From the NCBI GenBank assembly GCA_035771165.1, contig JAWNZC010000238.1, forward strand, positions 3,176,001 to 3,240,000: DNA of 64,000 nucleotides, given 5' to 3'. Source of the DNA: Paragorgia papillata (lineage: Eukaryota; Cnidaria; Anthozoa; Scleralcyonacea; Coralliidae). Position 1 is the first letter of the stretch; each line of letters starts with the position of its first letter. A program made the position numbers and the translations under genes. Below are positions 10,601 to 23,746 of this stretch, in pieces. Under the pieces are notes generated by a model, which was given only the letters and a program-made list of their open reading frames with translations, was not told where the DNA came from and did no database searches.

Positions 10601-13600
10601 GATCTCAAAATGTGATTCTAGAGGCAATTAACAAATTTAATCAGAAGTCCTGTGTACAGTTTGTGCCATATCATCATGGCGTCGCAAATTACATTACATT
10701 TACTAAAAATGATGGGTAGGTTTTGTTTACTTGTTTGTTTGTTTGTTTGTTTATGAATTTGCTCACGTGTTCACTTTTTTCCGTGTTTACGTATTTAGTT
10801 GTACTCATGCTCACGTGTTTGTTTGTTTGTTTGTTTGTTTGTTTGTTTGTTTGTTTGTTTGTTTGCTTATTTATTTGTTTATAAATTTATTTACTTGTTC
10901 ACATGTTCACTTGTTTGCGTGTTTACGTATTTAGTTGTCCTCGTGTTCACGTGTTTGTTTGTTTGTTTGTTTGTTTGTTTGTTTGTTTGTTTGTTTGTTT
11001 GTTTGTTTATGAATTTATTTACTTGTTCACATGTTTGCGTGTTTACATATGCTGGCATGCCAGCTTTTCAACAAGGAAACTTGTCAAGGAAAAACTTGTC
11101 ACATTTCCTCATACACACAATAAAACTTGTCAAACTGAAACATGTCATGGAAAATTTGCTCGTGTGAACTAGGCTTTAGTTGTACTCGTGTTCACGTGTT
11201 TACTTGAAGAAGGGAGGACGGAAAGGATGGATAGAGATGATAGAGATGTGCAGGGAGGCAAGGATTATTGAATGAATAAATGAATGAATGAAGGCAAGTG
11301 GAGACGGGAAGAGGGAGAGAAAGAAAGAAGGAAGGATGGATGGATGGGTGGATGGATGGAGGGAGGGATGGAGGGATGGAGGGATGGAGGGATGGAGGGA
11401 TGGATGGATGGATGGATGGATGGATGGATGGATGGATGGATGGATGGATGGATGGATGGATGGATGGATGGATGGATGGATGGATGGATGGATGGATGGA
11501 GGGAGGGAGGGAGGGAGGGAGGGAGGGAGGGAGGGAGGGAGGGAGGGAGGGAGGGAGGGAGGGAGGGAGGGAGGAGGGAGGGAGGGAGGGGGAGGGAGGG
11601 AGGGAGGGAGGGAGGGAGGGAGGGAGGGAGGGAGGGAGGAAGGAAGGAAGGAAGGAAGGAGGAAGGAAGGAAGGAAGGAAGGAAGGAAGGAAGGAAGGAA
11701 GGAAGGAAGGAAGGAAGGAAGGAGAGGAGAGAAAGAAAGAAAGAAAGAGGGATAAAGTGAAGGAAGAAATTATTATTATAGTTATTTTTTGTTTTGTTTT
11801 GTTTTATCAATATTTAGGTGTTCTTCGAGAGTAGGTCGAGCTTACACTACCACTGGTGAACAGCGTATATCCATTGGAGCTTATTGTGATTACGTGCCTA
11901 TAATTATACATGAAATGCTTCATGCTGTAGGTTAGTATATATAAGAATTAAAAAAACAAAAACAAACAAGAAAACGTAATTTTGAACTTGCTTGTCTGGT
12001 CTGTACTAGTGCAACATTAGATCTCTGTTTTGTTAAAGTGCCTATGAAACGAAAATTAAGTTTGTCTTATTAAAAAAAAGGCCACTTAAAATGACAAGGT
12101 AACATCTTTTGCAGTTTTTTGTTTCCTTGCTTCGTTGTTGAGATATTTCTGTTTGTTTGATATGTAAATTTAGCTTATATAAGATAACTTTACGTCACTT
12201 TTTGCATAATGACTTATCGCAAAAGATTATATATCTTTGTTATTGTCAAACAAAAACACTAAATTTACAGACTCTGTTGTAGGAGAAACACTCGCACATG
12301 GTTCCTAATTCGCCAAGTGCTTTTGTTCGATAAGAACAAAGATATAGAACACTTTGCGATAAGTCATTATGCAAACTGGGACGTAAAGTTATCTTATAAG
12401 TCAAATTTGCATATCAAACAAACTGAAATATCTCAAAAACGAGGCGAGGAAACGAAAAACTACAAAAGATGTTACTCTATCGTTTTAAGTATTCTTTCAA
12501 ACAAAACAGACTTAATTTTCGTTCCATAGGTACTTTAAAGACGAAAGGCAACGTCGAGACCACTTTCATCTTACAGTCAAATTAAATGGAAATACCTTCC
12601 CACTTCTTCTTCTGTAGTTCGTTGCGTATTTCTGTAGCCGCTATCGAAGCCTTACACTATTTTTGTACACTTTTCAACAAAAAAATGTATAAATGGCATT
12701 TAATCATAATACAGTGGATGTTTATCAACAACAATCGTTTTACGGCCGTTTTCCACGCTTACGCGATACCAACAGACGAATATACATCAAGAATTGGCGA
12801 CTTTTATCGCTAGACTTTCCTCACGCTTCGGTAGCGGCTACAGAAATACAGTAATACCACAAGGTAAAACACAACCAACTATACAAAAAAGATACAAAAA
12901 AGTTGTGAAAGATCTTCCATTACAATTCTACGAGTTCTTTCAAATCAGACAAACTTAATTTTTATTGCCAATGTCCTTTAAAATAAGAACGTTTTTTGAG
13001 TGGTACGCCAAAACGTTCTAGGGTTTGGAACGCTTTTCACCGCAATATATGACATAGAAAAAATTATACTCTTAATAACTAACGACAGTTCGTACAACTA
13101 GAACAACCAAACCTTAAAGCCCTAATCAAACGAGAACGCAAGTCATCGCAAGTTGGCAGTCACGCTATCTCAGCCAGCCGCTATGAATAGTTTCCCGAAA
13201 ATATCATGTACCGTGACAAAGTTAAAACTTGTTTAAAACACTCATGAAACCTTTATTTTGTTAATTTGGGTGTTTGAACGACCACCACAGATTTAAATTT
13301 CTGACTGCCAACTTGCGATGACTTGCGTTCTCGTTTGATTAGGGCTTTACAGCAAAATTTTCAACAGACTACAGATTTATTTCTTTTAAATAGTATAAAT
13401 AGTATATACAAATACACTGAGCCGCAGGTAGCTTTCGCCTATTGATATCTCACTTATTGATATTGTTTAACGTCTTGTATTTTTCTTCTTACAGGATTTT
13501 ACCACGAACAAAGTCGACCGGACAGAGACAATTATGTCAAAATTCTGTGGGAAAACATAGGCAAAGGTAAGACATTTTGTGTAATTGAAATGCCTATGAC

Positions 13601-16600
13601 GCGAAAATTGTTAAGTCTGTCTTTTTACTTGGGCTACCTATGGTAGGCCGAGTGTAAGGTTTCGGCTCGGGTTTTGTTCCCCCCCCCCTGTTTGGTAACA
13701 AACTCGATGTTCGGGGCGAGTCATTCAGGTTTTAAACTGGTCAAACAAGTTCTAGTTTACGAACACGCGTAAGCAGGAAAATAGGAAGTGACGCGTTAGA
13801 GCCTGGGCCCAAAAAAGTATCTTGGCAACCGTTCACGCATGCTCAAAAAGAAATATCGAGTTTATTGGCAGAGCCCACTTTCCCCCGAAGCCTGCGGAAA
13901 GGGGCTCTGATTCGCAGGGTACCTGTTTGGGTGTCACGATCTTGCATTTTTTGCACTTTCTACTTCCGCTAATATTCATACTTCCGGTGAGTTGTTAGCC
14001 ATGTGATGGAGTGAGGCCGTGAGGCATGTTGTAAGTTCTTTGCTCCTTTCGCTTTTGGAGTTGGACAAAAAGTCGAACAGCTTTGCCTTTTGATCAAGGT
14101 GTTCTCGCACGTTGTTGGTAGATTTTGAAAGTGCCTGACTGACTTTGTAGTTTAACAGCGATCAGATGTAGCTGTATATGCATCACATTCAGCCTTCAAT
14201 TCAACGCATGACCCAGGCGTCATGTTTAAAGAAAATTTAAAGTGACAGAGTATAGCATCTTTCGCAGTTTTTTGTTTTCCTTGTTTCGTTTTTGAGATAT
14301 TTTAGGTTGTAACACGTGCATAATGAAATTATTTCAAAATCTACATGCTTGGCGTTGTGAGAGAGACACATCTACACCCTTCTTTCGAAGTTAATTTATT
14401 TCATAATATACAAATTTAAAAATTACATCGAGTAAATAAGCATAAAAAAAGAGAGATTAGAAAGAAAGATACATATTCAATGGAGGAGTGTTATGAAGAA
14501 CAATGGCTGAGTATTGTAGAACAATGGCTGAGTATTGTAGAACAATGGCTGAGTATTGTAGAATAATGGCTGAGTATTGTTGAACAATGGCCGAGTATTG
14601 TAGAATAATGGCTGAGTATTGTAGAATAATGGCTGAGTATTGTTGAACAATGGCTGAGTATTGTTGAACAATGACTGAGTATTGTAGAACAATGACTGAG
14701 TATTGTTGAACAATGACTGAGTATTGTAGAACAATGACTGAGTATTGTTGAACAATGACTGAGTATTGTAGAACAATGACTGAGTATTGTAGAACAATGA
14801 CTGAGTATTGTAGAACAATGACTGAGTATTGTAGAACAATGACTGAGTGTTGTAGAACAATGACTGAGTATTGTAGAACAATGACTGAGTATTGTAGAAC
14901 AATGGCTGAGTATTGTTGAACAATGACTGAGTATTGTAGAACAATGACTGAGTGTTGTAGAACAATGACTGAGTATTGTTGAACAATGGCTGAGTATTGT
15001 TGAACAATGACTGAGTATTGTTGAACAATGACTGAGTATTGTTGAACAATGACTGAGTATTGTTGAACAATGACTGAGTATTGTAGAACAATGGCTGAGT
15101 ATTGTTGAACAATGACTGAGTATTGTTGAACAATGACTGAGTATTGTTGAACAATGACTGAGTATTGTAGAACAATGACTGAGTATTGTAGAACAATGAC
15201 TGAGTATTGTTGAATAATGGCTGAGTATTGTTGAACAATGGCTGAGTATTGTTGAACAATGGCTGAGTATTGTTGAACAATGACTGAGTATTGTAGAACA
15301 ATGACTGAGTATTGTTGAACAATGACTGAGTATTGTTGAACAATGGCCGAGTATTGTTGAACAATGGCTGAGTATTGTTGAACAATGGCTGAGTATTGTT
15401 GAACAATGGCTGAGTATTGTAGAACAATGACTGAGTATTGTAGAACAATGGCTGAGTATCGTAGAACAATGACTGAGTATCGTAGAACAATGACTGAGTA
15501 TTGTAGAACAATGGCTGAGTATTGTTGAACAATGACTGAGTATTGTAGAACAATGACTGAGTATTGTAGAACAATGGCTGAGTATTGTAGAACAATGGCT
15601 GAGTATTGTTGAACAATGACTGAGTATTGTTGAACAATGACTGAGTATTGTTGAACAATGACTGAGTATTGTTGAATAATGGCTGAGTATTGTTGAACAA
15701 TGACTGAGTATTGTTGAACAATGACTGAGTATTGTTGAACAATGGCTGAGTATTGTTGAACAATGACTGAGTATTGTTGAACAATGACTGAGTATTGTTG
15801 AATAATGGCTGAGTATTGTAGAACAATGACTGAGTATTGTTGAACAATGACTGAGTATTGTTGAACAATGACTGAGTATTGTTGAATAATGGCTGAGTAT
15901 TGTTGAACAATGACTGAGTATTGTTGAACAATGACTGAGTATTGTTGAACAATGGCTGAGTATTGTTGAACAATGACTGAGTATTGTTGAACAATGACTG
16001 AGTATTGTTGAATAATGGCTGAGTATGCCACAGCGGCTAATAACCGACACAAGAAGGTTGCAGGTTCAATTCCTATCGGAAAAATTTTCTGAGCATTTGA
16101 GCTTAACGTCCACAACAAAGTCGGTTTTGTTTGGTCTACCGCGGGATGCATATCACGAATACTCCGAATATGTCGATTAGTCCCTTAAAAAGTAGGGTCT
16201 TTATAAACAACTAATTGACCTCGTTCGGTTCAATATTATAGGCTTTACTTAAGGCGGATTTTTAGTCCTCGCACGATTTCCACTGTATTTCCACCAAACG
16301 CAGCTCGTTGCGATAATTCGCGGCTGATGAAGCGATAGCCGAGTTTTTTTTATAGTAACAAACGTCGAGGTGTTTGTCTCTCCCGATGAAGCACTCTTCT
16401 GAGTGTTTGATATAGCATCTCAAACAAATGTGTATTTTAAAAGAGAAAATCGAGGTGAAAGTTCGATGAAGTTCGATTAATTTATTTAATTTCTTCCTTC
16501 AATATCCGTGCAAATTAACCATCGCAGTTTCCCTCATGAATTACTAATGAGTTTGAAATGTTGACATAATTTGTTTTCATTGGTTTATTTACAGCGAGTA

Positions 16601-19600
16601 CTTGCCGCGAGTAAAAAATAGTTCAAAATTTCCAACTATCTGCCACGAGCGCTAAAACACTGGCAGCGAGCTGCGAGTTGTTTCGTGCATGCGAGGACTG
16701 GAAATTCGCCTTTACACACCAAGCTTGTCAACGTACCACATGCACTACATGTATATATGTACAACTCATAATATCCACATTTGTACGACAATACAAGAGT
16801 ACCTTCATTCGGATTCTTTTGTGGTCCATTTCTAGTTTACCATACTCAGTTTTTGAAGTATACTCATGGTGACATCGATCGCTTCGGTATCGGTTATAAT
16901 TACAAGAGTATCATGCATTATGGAAAAACAGATTTTAGTTCTGGAAATGGCGACACCATTCAAGCAATTCAAAAACCACAATTGGAACTGGGTGGTGATG
17001 TCATGACTCCAGAAGATATTATGGAACTTGATACTTTGTATGATTGTAATAGTAAGTCCAAGAATAGAGAAAACGAAATGGTTTAGAGCTAGGAGTATTA
17101 GCACATGTTTGTGCATTTTTTTTCTTAATTAGTCTTTAGTATTCTATTCTGGTTTTAGCTTATAACATTAGACGATTTTATTTAATTTTGGTGAAGTCAT
17201 TGAACTTGGAAGGACCGGTGGTAGAAATGATGGTGGTGGTGGTAATGATCATGTTGGTGGTAGTGGTGATAATGGTGGTGGTGGTAATGGTGGTGGTGGT
17301 GGTGGTGATAATGGTGGTAGTGGTGGTAATGGTGGTGGTGGTAATGGTGATAGTGATGGTAATGGTGGTGGTGATGATAGTGGTGGTAATTGTGGTGGTG
17401 TGGTAAAGAGGGTGGCGATGGTAATAATGGTGGTGGTGTAGTGATGGCTGTTGTGGTAATGGTAGTAGTGGTGGTAATGGTGATAGTGGTGGTGGTAATG
17501 ATGGTAGTAGTGGTAATGGTAATGGTAGTAGTGGTAATGGTAGTAGTGGTAACGGTGGTTGTGATAATGTTGATGGTGGAGATCATGGTGGTGGTAATAA
17601 AGGTGGTGGTAACAGTAGTGGTAATGGTAGTGGTGGTAAGGGTGGTGGTGGTTGTGTCTGACATTGCTACGGCCGGCAGTCTTCGAATCAGGTGAAATGT
17701 TTTTGTCAGGTTGGCTTATATTTATGACTGTCTGCTTTGTCTGTGTGTGGGCGTTGTGGTTAGCGGATGTGGCTAGAGGATGTTATATAACTTGAGGCTT
17801 TGTAAGATTGTAATAGTAAGTCCAAGAATGCAGAAAAGTGAATGGTTTAAACTTAGCAACTTAGTACATGTTTGTGAAAGTTGTACTTTTTAGGTTTAGT
17901 TATTTTACTTCTTTTTTTTTAAATTTGCCCAAAGGCAGGTGCAACTATACAAAAGGAGTCCATACTAGATAGTACACCTCTAGTCAGTGTTTAAAGATTA
18001 GACAGTGAGCGTCTAAACAAGATATATCCTCGGATTTAACCGTCGTTTGTTAATGTGGTGGTGGTGGTAATGATTATAGTGGTGATGGTGGTAACGATGG
18101 TGATGGTGGTGGTGGTAATGATGGTGATGATGGTGGTGGTGGTAATGATGGTTTGTGGGTCGAGGTGGTGGTATTGTTACTGATAGTGGTAGTAATGGTG
18201 GTTGTGGTAATGATGGTGGTGGTTGTCCTGATAGTTGTGGTAATGATAGTGCCGGTGGTAATGATAGTGCTGGTGGTAATAGTACTAATGGTGGTAATGA
18301 TGGCAGTAGTGGTAATGATGATGATGATGGTGGTAGTGACTGACATTGCTACCGCTTCAGCGGCGGTCTTACTAAAAGGCAGGTGGAATGTTTTTGTCAT
18401 GTTGATTCATATGAGTTGTAATTATGTTTAGCATTGATCAATCAATTGATTTATTGATTGATTGGTCGATTGATCAATTAATTGATTGATTGATTGATTG
18501 ATTGACATTGATTGATTGATTTCGTTAACTGCAGTGCCTTCTTGAATATTTTCTTCCTAGCAAGAACATACAATTCTTGGACAAGTTGGGGTTCTTACGG
18601 TCCTTGTGATACGCAATGTTACCAGGGACGACAACGATACTGTTACGGTCGAACACCAAGCTCTTGTGGTGGTAACCCCAATGCTTACGGCATTGAGACC
18701 GAATATATAAAATGTGCAACCAACGAATGTCCAGGTACTGTAGAATATAAAGCTACGATCATAAATAGCACTTATCGAACAGTGACATTGCTACCGACGT
18801 GCGTACCATTGCCACTACTACCACCACCTCTACCACTAATACAATAATACAATCACAACTATTAATACTAAAATAACCTCTACCACCACCGCTACAATTA
18901 CCATGACTACCACTACTATAATAACCACTACAACACTAGAAGAACTACCACCACCTCAACTACCACCACAACAACAACTTCTACCATTACTACTACTATT
19001 ACAAAAACTACTACTGCAGCAACTACCCTTTGTAAATACTCTTTGTCTTTTTAGTAAGAATTAATGGTCATTGGGGTCGCTGGGAGGCATGGACCAAATG
19101 TAATTCCAAATGTAACGAAGGTTCTATAACACGCGTGAGGAAATGTGACTCACCTAAACCTGGAAACAATGGCCTCAACTGTCCCAATTCAGATAGAGAG
19201 ATCCATCTTTGTATTAAACCGAGATGTACCTTAGGTAATGATTATGATGATGATGACAATGAAGATGATGTTGTTGTTGATGATGATGATAACAATGATG
19301 ATGATGATAATTATGAGAATGAAGATGATGATGATGATGTTGATGATGATGGTGATAATGATGACAATGAAGAATGACGATGATAATGATGATAGTGATG
19401 ATGATAGTGATGATGATAATGATGATGATGATGATGATGGTAATGTTGTTCATGATGAAGATGATGACAATAAAGATAATGACGTTGATGATGATGGTGA
19501 AGATAATAATAATAATAATGATGATTATGAGAATGAAGATGATGTTGTTGATGATGATAATGATGATGATGATGACAATGAATATGATGATGCCAGTGAT

Positions 19601-22600
19601 GATGATGATGGTAATGTTGTTCGTGATGAAGATGATGACAATGATGGTTATGATAATAATCATGACAATGAAAATGATGATGATGTTGTTGTTGTTGTTG
19701 ATGATGATGATGATAATGGTGATGTTGTTGATGATGATAATGATAATGACAATATAATGATGATGATGATGATTATGATGATGATGATGTGGTGGTAATT
19801 GTGTGTTTTTTTGTCTTTGTTGTCCTAATTGGTTTTACGACAGGCGATTTTATTCATCTCTGGGGAGACTCTCGGTCGACAGGGATGAGTACTAGTTATA
19901 AACAACTGTTTTGTTAAATGTTTTGGCTGTTTTTCTTAGGTAAAGACGACACAGATTTTCGCGACGGTCAATTAGGTAGCATGTGGCTGAATGACGTGTA
20001 CGATACTCCGGGATTTGATTGGTTGGTCGGCAAGGGAGACACAACTACTGAAGGCACTGGACCATCCAAAGATCGTTACGGCGACCCTTATGGTAGGAAA
20101 TTAGGGATAAAAAATTATTACTTTAGAACGTTTAGAAATTACACTTTTACTACCGCACGGGCATATTGTAAACACTGGAGTTTGAACTTGATTTAAAATA
20201 TCCAAAACAGAATTGGACATATTACCGAAGAGTTAAAGACTGGTAAAGAGCATTGAGCGCTGGTGGCTTGGGATTGTTTGGAGGGACAGTGTCATTGTGC
20301 TTACGCTACCAAGCATGAAATCTGTCCCGTCAAACAATCCCAAGTAGTTCCTAACCCGTCACCAGTCTTCAACTTGGACTTGCTTGACCCTCTAGGGATC
20401 GAGTTTACTGCATTGCTTATATACCAACCTGATTTTCCCGCTTTGCGTTAAACTGGATATTTTCGAGATATCCCTTCGGTATATCCTCGGTTTATCTTCT
20501 GTATATCGTCAGCATTTTGTCGGTATATCCTCGGTATATGGTATATTTTGGTAATCGTCGGCATATCTTTGGTATATCGTTGCTATATTTTTGCTAATCG
20601 TCGGCATATCTTTGGTATAATTGTTGCTATATTTTTGGTAATCGTCGGCATATCTTTGGTATATTGTCGGTATATCTTTGGTATATCGTTGGCATATCCT
20701 TAGTATATCGTTGGCATATCCTTAGTATATCGTTGGCATATCCTTAGTATATCGTTGGCATATCCTTAGTATATTGTTGGTATATCCTTAGTATATCGTT
20801 GGCATATCCTTAGTATATTGTTGGTATATCCTTAGTATATCGTTGGCATATCCTTAGTATATTGTTGGTATATCCTTAGTATATTCTTGGTATATCCTTA
20901 GTATATCGTTGGTATATCCTTAGTATATCGTTGGTATATCCTTAGTATATCGTTGGCATATCCTTAGTATATTGTTGGCATATCCTTAGTATATTGTTGG
21001 CATATCCTTAGTATATTGTTGGTATATCCTTAGTATATTGTTGGTATATCCTTAGTATATTGTTGGTATATCCTTAGTATATTGTTGGTATATCCTTAGT
21101 ATGTTGTTGGTATATCCTTAGTATATTGTTGGTATATCCTTAGTATATTGTTGGTATATCCTTAGTATATTGTTGGTATATCCTTAGTATATTGTTGGCA
21201 TATCCTTAGTATATTGTTGGTATATCCTTAGTATATTGTTGGTATATCCTTAGTATATTGTTGGTATATCCTTAGTATATCGTTGGTATATCCTTAGTAT
21301 ATTGTTGGTATATCCTTAGTATATCGTTGGCATATCCTTAGTATATTGTTGGTATATCCTTAGTATATTGTTGGTATATCCTTAGTATATTGTTGGTATA
21401 TCCTTAGTATATTGTTGGCATATCCTTAGTATATTGTTGGTATATCCTTAGTATATTGTTGGCATATCCTTAGTATATTGTTGGTATATCCTTAGTATAT
21501 TGTTGGTATATCCTTAGTATATCGTTGGCATATCCTTAGTATATTGTTGGTATATCCTTAGTATATTGTTGGTATATCCTTAGTATATCGTTGGTATATC
21601 CTTAGTATATTGTCGGTATATCCTTAGTATATTGTTGGTTTATCCTTGGTATATTTTCGATATATCCTTAGTATATCGTTGGTATATCCTTAGTATATCG
21701 TTAGTATATCCTTAGTATATCGTTGGTATATCCTTAGTATATTGTTGGTATATCCTTAGTATATCGTTGGTATATCCTTAGTATATTGTTGGTATATCCT
21801 TAGTATATTGTTAGTATATCCTTAGTATATTGTTGGTATATCCTTAGTATATTGTTGGTATATCCTTAGTATATTGTTGGCATATCCTTAGTATATTGTT
21901 GGCATATCCTTAGTATATCGTTGGTATATCCTTAGTATATTGTTGGTATATCCTTAGTATATTGTTGGCATATCCTTAGTATATTGTTGGTATATCCTTA
22001 GTATATTGTTGGTTTATCCTTGGTATATTTTCGGTATATCCTTGGTATATTTTCGGTATATCTTTGGTATATTTTCAGTATATTCTTGGTATATCTTTGG
22101 CATATCTTTGGTATATTTTTGGTATATCATGTCGGTATATCTTTGGTATACAGCATGATATTGTCGGTATATTTTTGATATATCGTTGGTATATCTTTGG
22201 TATATTGTCGGTATATCGTAGGTATACCATTGGTGTATCCTTGGTACATCGTCAGTATGTCTTCGGTATATTGTTGGTATATCTTCGGTATATTGTTGGT
22301 ATATCTTCGGTATATCCTTGGTATATCTTTGATATATTGCCGGTACATTGTTAGTATATCTTCGGTATATTGTCGGTATGTAATCGGTATATCATCAATA
22401 TATTTTTTATGTATTGTCGGTATATCGTATCTTTGGTATATGGGTATATGATTGGTGTATCCTCGGTATATGATCGTCAGTATATCTTCGGTATATCGTC
22501 GGTATGTCATCGGTATATCGTCGGTATGTATATATTCGGCATCCTGTAGGTATATCCTTGGTATATCTTTGATATACTGTCGGTGGTATATCGTGGTATA

Positions 22601-23713
22601 TCTTCGGTATATATTTGACATATCTTCGGAATATTTTTGGAGTATTTTTGGGATACCTTCTGGATTAAATGCGCGAGTTGATTTTGCCCAAATCACGTTC
22701 AGTTAACGATTCGAGTCTTTAATATTGATTCTTTTCTCTTGCGCCTTATCTTTTAGGGTATTATTTGTATGTCGATTCCACCAGTCGCGCTAGAAATGAC
22801 AACGCACGCTTGTTTAGCCACATAATTCCGCCAGCTACTGGACAAAACAAAAGATGTTTGAAATTCTATTATCATATGTACGGCGCAACCACTGGATCTC
22901 TATCCGTTGCCGTTTATCCTGTTGGAAAGACATCTGATAATATATTTTGGAAGTCTGGAAACCAGGGAAATCAGTGGCACCATGCTCAAGTTACATTAGA
23001 TTCTTCAACACAGTTTCAGGTTGGGAAATTTAATATTATAATGATGACGATGATGATCATGATGCTGCTGCTGCTGATGCTAATGCTGCTGCCGCCGCTG
23101 CTGCTGCTGCCGCTGCCGCTGCCGCTGCTGCTGCCGCTGCCGCTGCTGCTGCCGCTGCCGCTGCTGCAGCCGCTGCCGCTGCTGCTGCCGCTGCCGCTGC
23201 TGCTGTAGTCCAGTTTGGCCCGAAAGATGAGGAAGATGAGAGGGAGGAAAAGGATGAGGAAGATGAGAGAGATGAGGAAGATGAGAGGGGTGAAAAGGAT
23301 GAGCAGGATAAGAAGGATGAGGACGATGAAGGAGATGAATAAGATGAGAAGGACGAAAAGGATGATGAGGATGATGAGGATGAGGAGGATGAGGAAGATG
23401 AGGAAGATGAGAAAGATGAGGAAGATGAGAGAGATGAAGAAGATGGGGAGAATGAAAAAGATGAGAAGAGAATGAGGAGGATGAAGAAGATGAAAGGGAT
23501 GAGAAGGGTGAGAAAGATGAGGAGGATGAGAAGGATGAGGAAGGTGAGGGAGATGAAGAAGATGAGGAGAATGAAAAGGATGAGAAGAATGAAGAGGATG
23601 AGAAGGATGACGAAGATGAGGAGGATTAAAAGGATCAAGAGGATGAAGAGTAGTTGGAGGGTGTGGAGGATGAGGAGAATAAAGAGAATGAGGGAGATGA
23701 AGAGGATGAATAA

Positions 23714-23746
<33 letters not shown>

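Noticed and set aside
11265..11834. Long frames on both strands ([16 protein letters not shown] types)
   Set aside because: GGAT/GGGA/GGAA repeats in intron 4.
14457..16151. Open frames of 505-564 codons on the minus strand
   Set aside because: They run through a 21-bp tandem repeat whose period is a multiple of three; every minus frame is open. No start context, domain or non-repeat coding sequence supports a gene.
20455..22660. Possible CRISPR-like array
   Set aside because: Units follow one another with no unique spacers, and the setting is a eukaryotic intron.
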